Source of the DNA: Desmodesmus armatus
Taxonomy: Eukaryota; Chlorophyta; Chlorophyceae; Sphaeropleales; Scenedesmaceae
Length of the DNA stretch: 64,000 nucleotides
Assembly (NCBI GenBank): GCA_007449985.2
Contig: VIIQ02000146.1
Span: 1 to 64,000 of the forward strand
Reading direction: 5' to 3'
This document shows positions 28,568-41,534 of the stretch, piece by piece. The notes below the pieces were generated by a model. That model was given only the letters and a program-made list of their open reading frames with translations, was not told the DNA's origin and did no database searches. Positions within the stretch are counted from its first letter, which is position 1, and every line of letters begins with the position of its first letter. The position numbers were made by a program, and so were the translations under genes.

Positions 28568-31500
28568 TTGAGGCCTGGCCAACACACTTGATGTTCACAA
28601 AGCAAGCAAGATTTGGATGAAGCCGCTTGCATACTGACTGCACCCCACACACCAGCCATCAACCCTCACTGTGGTGGCCCACAGCGCTGTATTACTCACT
28701 TGCGCCATGCAGAGAGCTTGATTGTGTGCAGTGGAGGCCTGGCCAGAACACTTGATGTTCAAAAAACCATCGGATGAATTACTTGGATGAAGCTGCTTGC
28801 ATACTGACTGTACCCCACACCACAGCCACTAACTCTCATTGTGATGGCCCACAGCGCTGCAGTAGTCTTTTGCGCCATGCAGACCGCTCATTTGTGTGCA
28901 GTTGAGGCCTGGCCAGAAAAGTTGATGTTGAAAAAGCAAGGATGGACTACTACGATGCAGCCGCTTGCATACTGACTGCACCCCACACCCCAGCCACTAA
29001 ATCTCAGTGCAGTGCACCCACAGCCCTGCAGTAGTCTCTTGCGCCATGCAGAACGCTTGCTTGTGTGCTGTCGAGGCCTGACCAGCTTGGTGTTCGGAAC
29101 ACCTGACGTTCAAAAAGCATTGGTGAATTACTTGGATGAAGCCGCTTGCATACTGACTGCACCCCACACCCCAGCCACTGTGGCTGGTTGAACCCTCGTT
29201 GTGGTGGCCCACAGCGTTGCAGTAGTCTCTTGCGCCATGCACAGCGCTCAACTACGCGCTGTTGAGGCCTGGCCAGAACACTTGATGTTGAAATAGCAAG
29301 GATGAATTACTACAATGCAGCCGCCCAGCAAGTTGCGTACTGACTGCACCCCACACCCCAGCCACTAAATCTCAGTGCACTCACAGCGCTGCAGTAGTCT
29401 CTTGCGCCATACAGAACGCTTGCGTGTGTGCTGTCGAGGCCTGACCAGAACACCTGACATTTAAAAAGCATTGGTGAGTTACTTGGATGAAGCCGCTTGC
29501 ATACTGACTGCACCCCACACCCCAGTCACCGTGGCTGGTTGAACCCTCACTGAGGCCACAGTGTGGTGGCCCACAGCGCTTTAGTAGTCTCTTGCGCCAT
29601 GCAGAGCGCTCAAGTATGTGCAGTTGGGGCCTGTCCAGAACACTTGATGTCCAGGAAGCATGGATGAATTACTTGGATGAAGCTGCTTGCATACTGACTG
29701 CACTTCACACCCCAGCCACTAACCCTCATTGTGATGGCCCACAGCGCTGCAGTAGTCTCTTGCGCCATGCAGAGCGCTTGGTTGTGTGCAGTTGAGGCCT
29801 GACCAGATCACTGGACAATCAAACAGCATGGATGAATACTTGGATACTTCATACTTGAAGTCGCTTGTATACTGACTGCACCCCACACCCCAGCCACCGT
29901 GGCTGGTTGAACACTCACTGTGATGGCCCACAGCGCTGCAGTAGTCTCTTGCGCCATTCAGAGCGCTCAATTGTGTGCAGTTGAGGTCTGACCAGAACAC
30001 CTGACCTTCAAAAAACATTGATGAATTACTTGGATGAAGCTGCTTGCATACTGACTGCACCCCACACCCCAGCCACTAACCCTCACTGTGATGGCCCACA
30101 GCGCTGCAGTAGTCTCTTGCGCCATGCAGAGCCCTCAAGTATGTGCAGTTGGGGCTTCAGGCCAGTGGCCAGAACACTTGATGTCCAGGAAGCCGCTTGG
30201 CAAGGATGGATTACTTGGATGAAGCTGCTTGCATACTGACTGCACTTCACACCCCAGCCACTAACCCTCATTGTGATGGCCCACAGCGCTGTAGTAGTCT
30301 CTTGCGCCATGCAGAGCGCTTGGTTGTGTGCAGTTGAGGCCTGGCTAGAACACTGGACATTCAAAAAACACAGATGATTCACTTAATTGGAGGCCGCTTG
30401 CATACTGATTGCACCCCACACCCCAGCCACTAACCCTCATTGTGGTGGCCCACAGCGCTGCAGTAGTCTCTTGCGTCATGCAGAGAGCTGAATTGTGTGC
30501 AGTTGAGGCCTGGCCAGAACACTTGATGTTGAAAAAGCAAGGATGAATTATTTGGATGAAGCTGCTTGCATACTGACTGTACCCCACACCACAGCCACTA
30601 ACTCTCAGTGCAGTGCACCCACAGCACTGAGTAGTCTCTTGCGCCCTGCAGAACGCTCGCTTGTGTGCAGGTGAGGCTTGGCAGAACACTTGATGCTCAG
30701 GAAGCAAGGATGAATTACTTGGATGAAGCTGCTTGCCTACTGATTGTACCCCACACCACAGCCACTAACCCTCATTGTGGTGGCCCACAGCGCTGCAGTA
30801 GTCTCTTGCGTCATGCAGAGCGCTCAAGTATTTGCAGTTGAGGCCTGGCCAGACATTTGAAGTTCAGGAAGCAACGATGAACTTCCGTAGTACTTAGATG
30901 AGGCCGCTTGCATACTGACTGTACCCCACACCACAGCCACTAACTCTAGTGGGTGCAGTGCACCCACAGCACTGCAGTATGCTCTTGCGCCCTGCAGAAC
31001 GCTCGCTTGTGTGCAGGTGAGGCTTGGCCAGAACACTTGATGTTCAGGAAGCAAGGATGGATTACTTGGATGAAGCTGCTTGCATACTGACTGTACCCCA
31101 CACCACAGCCACTAACCCTCATTGTGGTGGACCCCAGCGCTGCAGTAGTCTCTTGCGCCATGCAGAGCGCTCCATTGTGTGCAGTTGAGGCCTGGCCAGA
31201 TCACTGGACATTCAAACAGCATGGATGAATTACTTGAATGAACCTCATACTTGAAGCCGCTTGCATACTGACTGCACCCCACACCCCAGCCACTAACCCT
31301 CACTGTGATGGCCCACAGCGCTGCAGTAGTCTCTTGCGCCATGCAGAGCGATTGTGTGCAGTTGAGGTCTGACCAGAACACCTGACGTTCAAAAAGCATT
31401 GATGGATTACTTGGATGAAGCTGCTTGCATACTGACTCAGGCAGGCAGGCTGCACTTCACACCCCAGCAACTAACCCTCATTGTGATGGCCCACAGCGCT

Positions 31501-33060
31501 GCAGTAGTCTCTTGCGCCATGCAGAGCGCCAAATTGTGTGCAGTTGAGGCCTGGCCAGATCACTGGACATTCAAACAGCATGGATGAATTACTTGGATAC
31601 TTCATACTTGAAGCCGCTTGCATACTGACTGCACCCCACACCCCAGCCACTAACCCTCACTGTGATGGCCCACAGCGCTGCAGTAGTCTCTTGCGCCATG
31701 CAGAGCGCTCAATTGTGTGCAATTGAGGTCTGACCAGAACACCTGACGTTCAAAAAGCATTGATGGATTACTTGGATGAAGCTGCTTGCATACTGACTGC
31801 GCTTCACACCCCAGCAACTAACCCTCATTGTGATGGCCCACAGCGCTGCAGTAGTCTCTTGCGCCATGCAGAGCGCTCAATTGTGTGCAGTTGAGGCCTG
31901 GCCAGATCACTGGACATTCAAACAGCATGGATGAATTACTTGGATACTTCATACTTGAAGCCGCTTGCATACTGACTGCACCCCACACCCCAGCAACTAA
32001 CCCTCACTGTGATGGCCCACAGCGCTGCAGTAGTCTCTTGCGCCATGCAGAGCGCTCAATTGTGTGCAGTTGAGGTCTGACCAGAACACCTGACGTTCAA
32101 AAAGCATTGGTGAATTACTTGGATGAAGCTGCTTGCATACTGACTGCACTTCACACCCCAGCAACTAACCCTCATTGTGATGGCCCACAGCGCTGCAGTA
32201 GTCTCTTGCGCCATGCAGAGCGCTCAATTGTGTGCAGTTGAGGCCTGGCCAGATCACTGGACATTCAAACAGCATGGATGAATTACTTGGATATTTCATA
32301 CTTGAAGCCGCTTGCATACTGACTGCACCCCACACCCCAGCCACTAACCCTCACTGTGATGGCCCACAGCGCTGCAGTAGTCTCTTGCGCCATGCAGAGC
32401 GCTCAATTGTGTGCAGTTGAGGTCTGACCAGAACACCTGACGTTCAAAAAGCATTGATGAATTACTTGGATGAAGCTGCTTGCATACTGACTGCACTTCA
32501 CACCCCAGCAACTAACCCTCATTGTGATGGCCCACAGCGCTGCAGTAGTCTCTTGCGCCATGCAGAGCGCTCAATTGTGTGCAGTTGAGGCCTGGCCAGA
32601 TCACTGGACATTCAAACAGCATGGATGAATTACTTGGATACTTCATACTTGAAGCCGCTTGCATACTGACTGCACCCCACACCCCAGCCACTAACCCTCA
32701 CTGTGATGGCCCACAGCGCTGCAGTAGTCTCTTGCGCCATGCAGAGCGCTCAATTGTGTGCAGTTGAGGTCTGACCAGAACACCTGACGTTCAAAAAGCA
32801 TTGATGAATTACTGGATGAAGCCGCTTGCATACTGACTGCATCCCACACCCCAGCCACCGTGGCTGGTTGAACCCTCGTTGTGGTGCTGCAGCGCTGCAG
32901 TAGTGTCTTGCGCCATGCAGAGCGCTCAATTCTGTGCAGTTGAGGCCTTGCCAGAACACTTGATGTTGAAAAAGCAGGGATGAATTACTTGGATGAGGCT
33001 GCTTGCATACTGACTGGACCCCACACCACAGCCACTAACTGTCATTGTATTGCACCCAAC
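28568..33060. repeat. Satellite array: ~26 monomers of ~173 bp, with a 347-bp dimeric higher-order repeat
   Basis: The marker string CATACTGACTG (or a close variant) recurs 26 times at intervals of 164-192 bp. Each monomer also carries CCCCACACCCCAGCCACTAA, GTGATGGCCCACAGCGCTGC, AGTAGTCTCTTGCGCCATGC and AGAGCGCT...GTGTGCAGTTGAGGCC. From about 31200 to 32830 the array is homogenised at exactly 347 bp: identical landmarks at 31538, 31885, 32232 and 32579. There, monomers with GGATACTTCATACTTGAAGC alternate with monomers with GGATGAAGCTGC and CTTCACACC. Left monomers are more diverged. Apparent ORFs inside are by-products of the repeat. Monomer length near a nucleosome repeat plus dimeric homogenisation resembles centromeric or subtelomeric satellites. 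Confidence 0.95.
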
Positions 33061-34464
33061 GTTGCTTGCGTACAAAGAAGAGCAGAGCCCGCAACCATGC
33101 AAGTTTTCCCTCCACGTGCTGTCAGGTTGAACCACACCTGCCACAACTGGCCTATCATCACAGCTGACACCTATGCTTGTCATATGTGGGAGGTCACGTG
33201 AACCAGCATTTGGGTGATTGCATGCTGGTAGTGGACCCGGTCCACTTTTTGATTGAATCCCCAGCCTGATATTTATGAAGCAGACGGCTGCGCACAGCCG
33301 CTGTGTTGCCTCGCATTGCACAAAACTCATCCTCATATGTTACACATAGTAATAGGCCATGAAGCTCTGGAGCTTCATAACCTGTCAAAATTCTAGCAGT
33401 CATTCTCAATGGGAGCCCACATGCCCACAGCAACAAACAACAAATATCCAGTTTGCAGTGTCCTAGACTCAGCTCCAGAACACCATACCGCAGATTTACT
33501 CTACGTAACACCACACCCTGCCGCCTACCTCACTGCTGAATGCATGCAATACGGTATCATATAATGTTCAACAAGTTGCGCAGCAGGCTGGCAAGCCCAC
33601 ACACACACACGTTCCAGGTGAATTGGTGCATGCCATGCCCACCACACGGCCCTGACTGCAGTGCTGATTGAGCTGCTATCAAACAAACCCATCTATTTGG
33701 GGGAGTATGTTACATGGACATTTTCGCCAAACAACAATATTTGCCTGCCACCCCAGCATACCATACATCAGAGCCTGAGACGAATGCGCAAGCCATGCTG
33801 TGCTCTCTGCCGCACTTCCCTGAAGCCGCCGGAACTGCCGCAACATACTTGCCACACCCCAGCATACGACCCTCACATCTAAGGTGATTCACCCGATGTG
33901 CCACCGCAGCAGCACTACAGTGCTGCCCAAAAAGCGTAGACGTGCCCAACTGCTGTGTGTGCTAGCGACGGACATCCCACACGGCTGTCATATCGACCAC
34001 CATGCTGCATGCTGAAAGTGCACTGTGCGGTTTGGTTGACTGCCTACAGCAGCAGCAGCAGCAGAAGTAATAAAAATGCATAGCAGCAGCAATCAGCACG
34101 CCCACATTCATTCAACGCATTGGTGATGTTTGACATGAGTGTTGTCAAGCTTGAGCATTGCTCGGAACATGCAGTGTGCAGCAACTGCATGCCGACATAA
34201 TTGACAGCTGCGCCACCCCTACTGTTCCCATGTACGTCCGAGCCAAACGAGGGATATCTGTTCAGGCACACGAAACATCACTGCTAAAAAAGTCCTCCTT
34301 ATCACACCCTGTATGCAGGGTGCGCAGCTGGTTGCACTGCCTTCACACCATTCGGCCGCCCACATGCTGTCGCAACCCACCTGCAACACACGCCGCTCCA
34401 AGCCACCCCTGCCCCTGTGCCACAAATCGAAATGACACAGGTGTGGGGCTCGCACACAGCACTG
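33061..34464. other. Intergenic region
   Basis: No supported exon. Lower GC than its surroundings, with a short CA run near 33600 and a CAG run near 34050. It should contain the 3-prime UTR of the F-box/LRR gene at its right end. Confidence 0.5.
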
Positions 34465-36462
34465 TCAGTTTTCCAGTGCGGGCGCTGGCTGCTGCGCCAG
34501 TTCAGGGAAGGTCTTCCACAGGACTTTCTGCAGCTGAGTCCACACGGGCTCGTCACCAGGGGCCTGCACGAACACAGAGACAGGGCATAGCAGCAGCGCA
34601 CATGGTTGTTCAATACAATACACAGCTGTACAGACTGACTGTCCTGAGCAGAACGTGCTGCAGCTGGAGCCACACAGGCTTGTCACCAGGGGCCTGCACA
34701 CTCACACAGACAGGGCATAGCAGCAGCGCACATGTTTGTTCAATACAGTGAAAAGCTGTACATACCAACTGTACAGACTCCTGAGCAAGGCGTGTCCAGA
34801 GAAGCAGGAGCGCAAGATAGTATGCACTCCGGAAACAAACAAATAAGGCAATGCAAGCATCACATGCATGCATCATCCCTAACAACCCACGTGCAGGTCA
34901 TGTGGCACCCACCCCATGTGATGCAACAAACCTGGCCCCATGTGACGCAACACACACCATGTGATGCAACACACCTTGCATTGCAGCACACACTCCTGGA
35001 AGTTGAGCCCAGGGAAGTAGCTCTGAGCCAAAGCTTTCCCCACAAAACACAGGCTCGTCAGCTGCTGCAGCTGCGTGTAGTGCATCAGCACCTCAAACGG
35101 AGTCATAGGAGCGTACAGGTACAACTCCTGCAGCGATGTCACTTGCCCCACAGCCTCAAAACCCTCCCCTTCATCTGAGGCCGCCAACATCATTGTTTGC
35201 AGCCCACTCAGCCGGTGCAGCTGCAGCATAAGCTCCCTACTGCACTGCAAGTGCTGCATATTGAGGGCCCGCAGGCCAGGGCAGCAGCTCACAAGGCTAT
35301 GGCCTGTAGGAGCCGCTGCTAGCCTTCCCTGCGGCTCATACACCGATGATATGTTGAGGGTGGTCAGGTGCGGCAGCTGCCTGCCAGCAGCCGGGAACAC
35401 GTGCTGCCACACTGCTGCTGGCAGCTTGCACCCACAGAGGTCAAGGTGCTGCAGCTTACTGCATGCTGTCAGTGCTGAGAAGGCTGCTGCAGGAGGGCTG
35501 CCCTCCGGCACTGCTGTCAAACTGCCGGAAAGGTCGAGGTGTGTTAGGTGCGGCAGGTGCGGCAGCTCGAACAGCAGCTGCGCGAGCCCGGCCGCAGCCC
35601 CCGTTAGACGGCAGCCCATCAGCTGCAGGTGCTGCAGCTGTGGGGTGCCAGCCAGCGCACTCGGCTCAAACTCAAGACCGCTCACCAGCGCTAGCTGGGT
35701 GAGGCTCTGCATCTCTGCCAGCATGCTACTGTCTATGACTGCAGGCTCCCGGAGGGAAAGCCGTAGGCCGGCTAGCCGGGTAAGGGCCTGCAGCGGCTGC
35801 AGGGCAGGGCCCTCAGGGTCAGGGCCCTTCACCTTGACCCCCTCAAGCTCAAGGTAGGTAAGCTGCTGCAGCGCTGCCAGCACTTCTGTTGGGATCCTGT
35901 ACTCGAAACGGTGGCATTGACTGATGTGCGTGATCCTGATGCTGAAGTGCTGCAGCTCAGGAAGGAGGGATAGTGCTGCTGTCAGGGCGTCGTCTCCGTC
36001 CCGCAGCGTGCAGAGCTTGAGCCGCAGCTGCTTCAGGGGCACCCCCGGCCGCACCACGCCCTGAAACCCGCCCTGTGGCTGCAGCTGCAGTTGCAGGCAA
36101 GCCAGGGTGAGGCTCGCCAGCTGCTGCAAGTTGGAGGGTAGCTCACGCACGCTGACTGCGCCATGCATGAAGTTTTCAGTGCTGAGGTCTATGCTGTTGA
36201 TGTGCTGGCCCTGCTTGGAGAGGTACAGTAGCACGTTGTCGACCTCCTGCTGCTGTGTCATCCCGCCCACTGATATGCTGTTCAGCGCCATAGCAGCTGC
36301 ATGGTGCAGCTTGGGGTGGGCGCGAGCGGCGCTGAACAGGCTGCGCGGGTCAGCAGCACAGCACTTGAGCACTGCCACAAGGCAGGGGTCTGGTAGCTGC
36401 AGCAGCTGCATGGGTTCCTCCTGCATTGACATGCTCTGCACAGCGCAGCAGGAGCCATGCAA
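34465..36462 (-). CDS. F-box-like leucine-rich-repeat protein
   Basis: Two exons close in phase: 34975-36462 and 34465-34563 (528 aa). Residues ~20-55 (LQLPDPCLVAVLKCCAADPR, then LFSAARAHPKLHHA) look like a divergent F-box. Residues ~95-480 contain at least ten leucine-rich repeats of the plant/algal type (for example LTHLDLSGSLTAVP, LQHLDLCGCKLPAAVW, LQELYLYAPMTPFEVL). Known role of such proteins: substrate recognition in SCF ubiquitin ligases through LRRs; large lineage-specific families occur in green algae. The substrate is unknown. The short last exon supplies the C-terminus (QLQKVLWKTFPELAQQ). That exon is duplicated upstream in the intron as a non-functional echo. Start: Met at 36462, or internal Met about ten codons later. 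Confidence 0.82.
34500..34760 (-). repeat. 130-bp tandem duplication covering the last exon's acceptor and first half
   Basis: The acceptor and first ~35 bp of the last exon (34563 downwards, CAG then GCCCCTGGTGACGAGCC) recur exactly 130 bp away (34693 downwards, GCCCCTGGTGACAAGCC). The intron sequence GACAGGGCATAGCAGCAGCG is shared too. The upstream copy has diverged and would read to an early stop. Confidence 0.9.
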
Positions 36463-37838
36463 ACATGCAACAGAGGTGTGTCAGACTCTGAGAGGTGTGG
36501 GTGTTGACACCCCACTACCGCTGGAGTGAGAGTTGTTGCAAACATTCAGTGTATTTAAGACAAGAGCTGGCAGACACCAGCACAGGCCAGGAGGGTGGCC
36601 ACAGCAGCCCTCCTTTCCTAGGGAGGTTGCTCAACCATATGGTCGGTCAACCACATACGGCGCTTGCAGTCACTCAGGGTGTTTTCCTCACCTCAAGAGT
36701 TGCCAAAGCGTGCGAATGCGCCATGTTGCCCTGTTTGCGGAGCTCTTCCAGAAAGCAAAAGCACGAGATCAAAACGGCCTCGTCTTGGTGTCTCCACAGA
36801 AGAGACTTCCAAAAGCAAGAGCGGTGACCTCACAAGTTTTCATAATGTCACCAGTTTGGTAAGTAGTGGTAGCGTTTGGCACATGTCTAACACGTTGGAG
36901 GTTACAAACCCTGGAGGGGAGGGACGGGGGGTGACCCTATGTCACTACTTGACGATTGACTTCAGCACAGCACCAATGGTCGTCACCTTGGACGACTACC
37001 CACGGTGTTGACACAAGGTGGCCCACAATACCACCGGCCCAGTTCATCTTGCAAGCCTGAGGCCTGCAGGCCTGCATGCAGCTGGCTGCCGGCACTCCTC
37101 CCTTGCAAGCCAACGTAGCCATCACGGCGATAGAGGTATCTGGTCTTCCAGCCAGGCTGGTCATCTAGGCCTGGTGCTGCGCTGGTCATAGAATGGTCAT
37201 GTAGTGCACTGCGTGAGTGTTGTGCCACACCCAGCTTGATGGTGTCCAACAAACTGTTAGTCAGCAGAGAAATTTGCATGCCATGCTGCGCCACCAGCAC
37301 CCTCAGGCTTCTAACGGCCACTGCTGCTGAATGTAGCAATTGCAAGTTTGCAAGCTGCCTAAAGCAGAAGCATATAGCCACACGACACCTTTCCAGGCGT
37401 GGAACCTCACGCAAACAAGCACACCATGGAATCTTGCGCCAGACGATCATGGGCACCAGGACGGGACCAGCTGCCTCAACAGATGACTGGGGTGATACAT
37501 ATGCACTCGACCAGGGTCAAAGGTGGTCAACCTTGGAATTCGCAAACTCACTCCACAGGTCCAATCCAGACGACGCAACGGACCACCACTATGCATCCGT
37601 AGCTGCCTCCCTGCTGTACGTCTCAAACCAAGAAACTACTCAGATGCACCGCAGTGCTGCTGCTACATACATACCGTATGTTACATACGAGCATGCACTT
37701 GCAAACATTAGAGCTGTGAGCTTCTGAGCTGTGTGCCTGCACTCTGGTTGCAGCCGGCCGGCCGGCCTGCATGCCTGCCACACTTGGCCACCCGCAGCAC
37801 CACAGCACAACACCTACAGGCTGCTTGCCAGCATATAC
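36463..37838. other. Intergenic region between divergent-tailed minus genes
   Basis: No supported exon. It holds the promoter of the F-box/LRR gene (left) and the 3-prime UTR of NOB1 (right). A short GGCCGGCCGGCC run lies near 37755. Confidence 0.45.
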
Positions 37839-40800
37839 TTATCCGCGCCTGTTGCTGCGCGTGAGCCTTCGCTCGTTAGGATTCTGCTTCCACGCTGGCT
37901 GCAGCACTGCAGCAAGGCCCCTGTGCTGCGCAAGCTCCTGCTGGCTAGGCACGTGCCAGGTGTCCTGGTTATACTCTGGTGCGAAGGGGTCCACTGCTGC
38001 ATCATCATCGTCTTCCACCTTCTTCTTCACAGCCTGCCTGCCCAGCGCCTTCACTTTCTGCAGGAACACGTCCTCCCGCAGGACCAGGTCCTCCTGTGTG
38101 CGCCCACCCTGTATGAATGGGATGATATGGAGCAGGAGCACACAGCAGGGTGAGCAAATTGGGCCTCGTGATAGCCATTCAAGCTAAGCTAAGCTCTGCA
38201 GGAACACATCCTGCCTGTGTACCCCCGCCCTGTAAGAATGGGATGGCGTGGAGCACAAACACACAGATGGGCAAGCACATTGAGGTTTTCTTGAAGCTCA
38301 GCTGCAGCAGCACGCCCTCTTGCAGTGCGAGGACTCCCATGTTTGTGCGCACGCCCTGTAATACGAGATGGATGGTGTGGGGCACAAACACACAGGTGAT
38401 TGAGCACAGTGGGTTTGTACTATCTACAGCTAAGCTGAACAAACACGTCTCTCGCAGTGTGAGGTCCCCATGTTTGTGCGCGCGCCCTGTAAGAACAGGA
38501 TGACGTGCACCACAAACACACAGATAACAGCGCAGTGGGGTGATCTTGAAGCCAAGCTGCAGCAGCACGTCCTCTCGCAGTGCGAGGTCCCTTTCTGTGT
38601 GCGCCCGCCCTGTACGAACGGGATGTGTGGAGCACTAACCCACACCTGCCTGCCTGCCTGGGTGAGCACAGTGGGCTCCATGCTGGAATCTCAAGCTGAG
38701 CCCAGCAGCTGCCCAAGATGTCACCCCCGGCAGCAGAACACCACCAAAACACCCCCGCAAGATAGGTCATCCCGCGCGCACCCTATGCGGACAGCGCCAC
38801 CGTGACGGTGCTGGCCCGAGAGCAATGGCCCCCATCCCCAGTGACGAGCCTGGCAAGTTGCACAACCAGCAGGTCACACAACTATGAGTCCCAACACCAG
38901 CAGGTCACACAATCAGAAGTCCCACAACCAGCAGGTACCCACCTTTGGCTTGGGCAGTGAGAAGCGAGTTCCCCGCAGGATGTGCCGCTTGGTCACTCCA
39001 AAGTACTCCGCCCCATCGGCCGCCACCACCACCTCCACACGATCCAAACTGAGGTTGCCGCACTTGGGGCAGAACAGCCGCCCGGGCTCCCGCGTGACAG
39101 CAAAGCATGCTGAGCAGCGCAGCGCATAGCGCGTGAGCCGCGCGATGCGCCGGCCGTCCTTTGTGAGCAGCCGCAGGCCCATTTGCAGCAGCACATTCTG
39201 CATGGCGAAGTCTCCGGTGATGATGGCAACACTGGACTGCCAGCCAGGACTGCCAGGCCCTCCCAGCTGCCGCCGCTGCTGCTGCTGCTGCTGTCCCTGC
39301 TGCTGCTCGCCTGTGCTGTCCAGATCGTCTGCAGTGTACACGCAGTGCTGCTCGGCCAGCAGCTCGTCATTGGACGCATCTGCTGCTGCTTTGCTGCCGT
39401 CAGCAGCACCTGCGTCCTCTGCTTCTGTGCCGTCTGCTGCCTGCTGCTGCTGCTCGTCACTTGCTGTGACTGCCTCCAGCAGCTGCTGCTGCTGCTGCTG
39501 CTGCTGCGCCTCGTGCTGCTGCTGCTGCACAAGCTCCGTGTGTTCCGCCCATTCCTCCTCAAAGGCGTGCAGGTGCTGCTGCTTCTTGACAGCCTTGCGT
39601 CTGCGGTGCCGTGCTGCACCTTTGCTGGACGCAGCCACCTCCCACTCATCTGCCCCAGCCCCTGCATCAGCGTCAGCAGCAGCATCAGCTTCCTCCCTTG
39701 CTGCTGCATCACCCCTATCTGCTACCGCTGCTGCTGCCGCAGACTGCTGCTGCTGCTCGTTTGCAGCGCCAACTGCCGCCTCCCCTGCTGCTGCAGTCAC
39801 GGCTGTGCCAAATGCAGGACTAGCAGCACCAGCAGCACCAGCAGCTGCTGCTGCTGCTGCTGCCCTTGGTGGTGCCCCACCAATGGCCTCTGGTGTAAGG
39901 GGAGCAGCAGGTGGCTTCTCTGCTGCTGCTGGTGGCTCCTGCAGGAAGCTGTTGGGTGCTGCGGGGTCCAGAGTCAGCTGCTGCACATGCTGAGCGATGC
40001 GGCTGGTGCTGGCTGCCAGCATTGCTGCCTCGTCAGCATCGTTGGCCTCGTCCACTGCTTTCCAGTCCTCAGGGTTTGGGACTGAACCCCAGCCTGGTAG
40101 CTCCTCTGACGCGAAGCTGGCTTTGGTGTGCATGCGGGGCTGCAGGGGGGGGGGGGGGACAGGCAGGGAGGATGGGGAACGTCAGTGGAGGCTAAATAAC
40201 GACAGGGCAAGGCAAGAGGTGCAAATCAGCATCGTTGGCCTCGTCCACTGCTTTCCAGTCCTTGGGGTTTGGGACTGAACCCTCCTCTGACGCAAAGCTG
40301 GCCTTGGTGTGCATGCGGGGCTGCAGGTGGGGGAGGGGGGGGGGGGGAGGAGGACAGGCAGGGAGGATGGGGACCGTCAGTGGGAAGGGGTAGCAAGGGG
40401 TGCGGGGGAGCGGCGCACACGATGGGCGCGCAAAGTGGAAGAGCAAGGGAGACCGATGGCAGAGGCAACTGGTTGCATGTCACGTGCACAGGGGAAACAG
40501 AGGGGAGACGGGGGAGACGGGCACAGCAAATCAGGGCAGCGCCAAAAGCTGCCACCTGCTGCTGGGCGATTACTGTACACCAAATGCAAATGATGTGTGT
40601 CACAAGGTCGTGCTGGACCTGCATGTCATGCTGTGCTGCATCTTGCAGCATGCTGAGCATGAGGCACGTCCCATAACCATGCTGCTGCATATCCGTGTCC
40701 TGGCTGTGCACATGTGTTGCATCCACACAGGTACATGTCATGATGGAACATCTGCGGGGGGAGCATTTCTGATTGCCTGGACCGATTGAAGCGGACGCCC

Positions 40801-41534
40801 CACACTTTCATCTGTTACTCTCAACGCTGCTGCAGGAAATCCCAGCCCCACCAACATACATACGCGAGCTACTAGCGATACACCGTGCCTCAGAATGCAA
40901 CCATACCTACCTGGTTTGGGTTTGCTGCCAGGTGTCCTGCACCATGTGCTGCTATCTCCAGGGTGTGGACCAAAGCCAGCAGCTTGATGTCCACAGTGGA
41001 CAGTGCTGCCACATCACCGGTGGCGCGGGCAAAGCGAGTCACTGCGGATTCAGCAGAATTTATAAATTTGTTGTAAATGTAGGTGCGATGCATCATGTAA
41101 CAATAGTGGCCTGCACGCTGGAAAGGTCGCACTCACGCATGCATTCAGTGTGCAGCAGCTAAAGCTAGGCTGGCAGCAACAAAAGGTTTGCACATCCAGC
41201 AGCAGCACAGCATAGAACAGTAGTATATGTTATCAGTAATGAATATTAGCTTCTCCACGTGCCCACCTGCTTGGACTGACTCCTCAGAAGGCTCTGACAC
41301 CTCCAGCTGGTATGGCAGGCTGGCGAGATACTGCCTGGACTGCTTGTCCCGGATCTCATCCAGCACCTCCTGTATGGTCACTGCCTTGTCAGCAATGCCC
41401 TCCAGCTTCACTCCATCGATGATAGCGTTTGCATCGACCACCAGCAGCTTGAGGCCATCCTTAGCCGTCAGAGCAACACTGCTGCTGTCACTGCTGGGCT
41501 TTGGCGTCTTACACGCTATGGACGCCCAAGACAT
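37839..41534 (-). CDS. NOB1: NOB1, PIN-domain endonuclease of 40S ribosome maturation
   Basis: Four exons close in phase: 41267-41534, 40911-41041, 38943-40139, 37839-38108 (621 aa). The PIN domain starts LLVVDANAIIDG (catalytic Asp), then VTIQEVLDEIRDK and LPYQLEVSEPS. It continues in exon 2 with FARATGDVAALSTVDIKLLA, containing the second acidic cluster. Exon 3 ends in the NOB1 zinc ribbon: VAIITGDFAMQNVLLQMGL, then LRCSACFAVT and FCPKCGNLSLDRV. Exon 4 has the C-terminal DPFAPEYN and NPNERR. Known function: final cleavage of 18S rRNA precursor in cytoplasmic pre-40S particles. The protein is long for the family because of an Ala/Gln/Glu-rich insertion of ~200 residues between PIN and zinc ribbon, encoded by CTG/CAG triplets at 39270-39900. 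Exons 3 and 4 have intronic echoes. Confidence 0.93.
38085..38650 (-). repeat. Five-unit tandem array of a NOB1 exon start with its acceptor
   Basis: The true acceptor/exon start (around 38101-38120, plus strand CGCCCACCCTGTATGAATGG) is followed by degenerate copies near 38220, 38350, 38480 and 38605. Each has the pattern CGCCC(T)GTA-GAA--GGGATG and most have CACAAACACACAG; the period is ~115-130 bp. All lie inside the last NOB1 intron. Their exon-like parts carry stops or frameshifts. Confidence 0.87.
40038..40335 (-). repeat. Echo of the 5-prime part of NOB1 exon 3, upstream in its intron
   Basis: About 105 bp of exon 3 coding sequence plus its acceptor (40038-40155) recurs at 40229-40335 with an 11-bp deletion and a few substitutions. 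The copy would encode MHTKASFASEEGSVPNPKDW and then run to a stop, so it is likely skipped. C/G homopolymer tracts follow both copies. Confidence 0.92.

Noticed and set aside
31538..32767. Four near-identical 62-codon ORFs spaced 347 bp apart
   Set aside because: They follow exactly the satellite period and encode no recognisable domain; by-product of the repeat.
28568..33060. CRISPR-like array
   Set aside because: Units of 164-192 bp are repeats throughout without unique spacers, and the genome is eukaryotic nuclear; it is a satellite.
39133..40085. Long plus-strand ORFs (about 290-300 codons) rich in Cys/Leu/Ser opposite NOB1
   Set aside because: Antisense shadows of CAG/CTG triplet repeats; NOB1 on the minus strand has conserved motifs.
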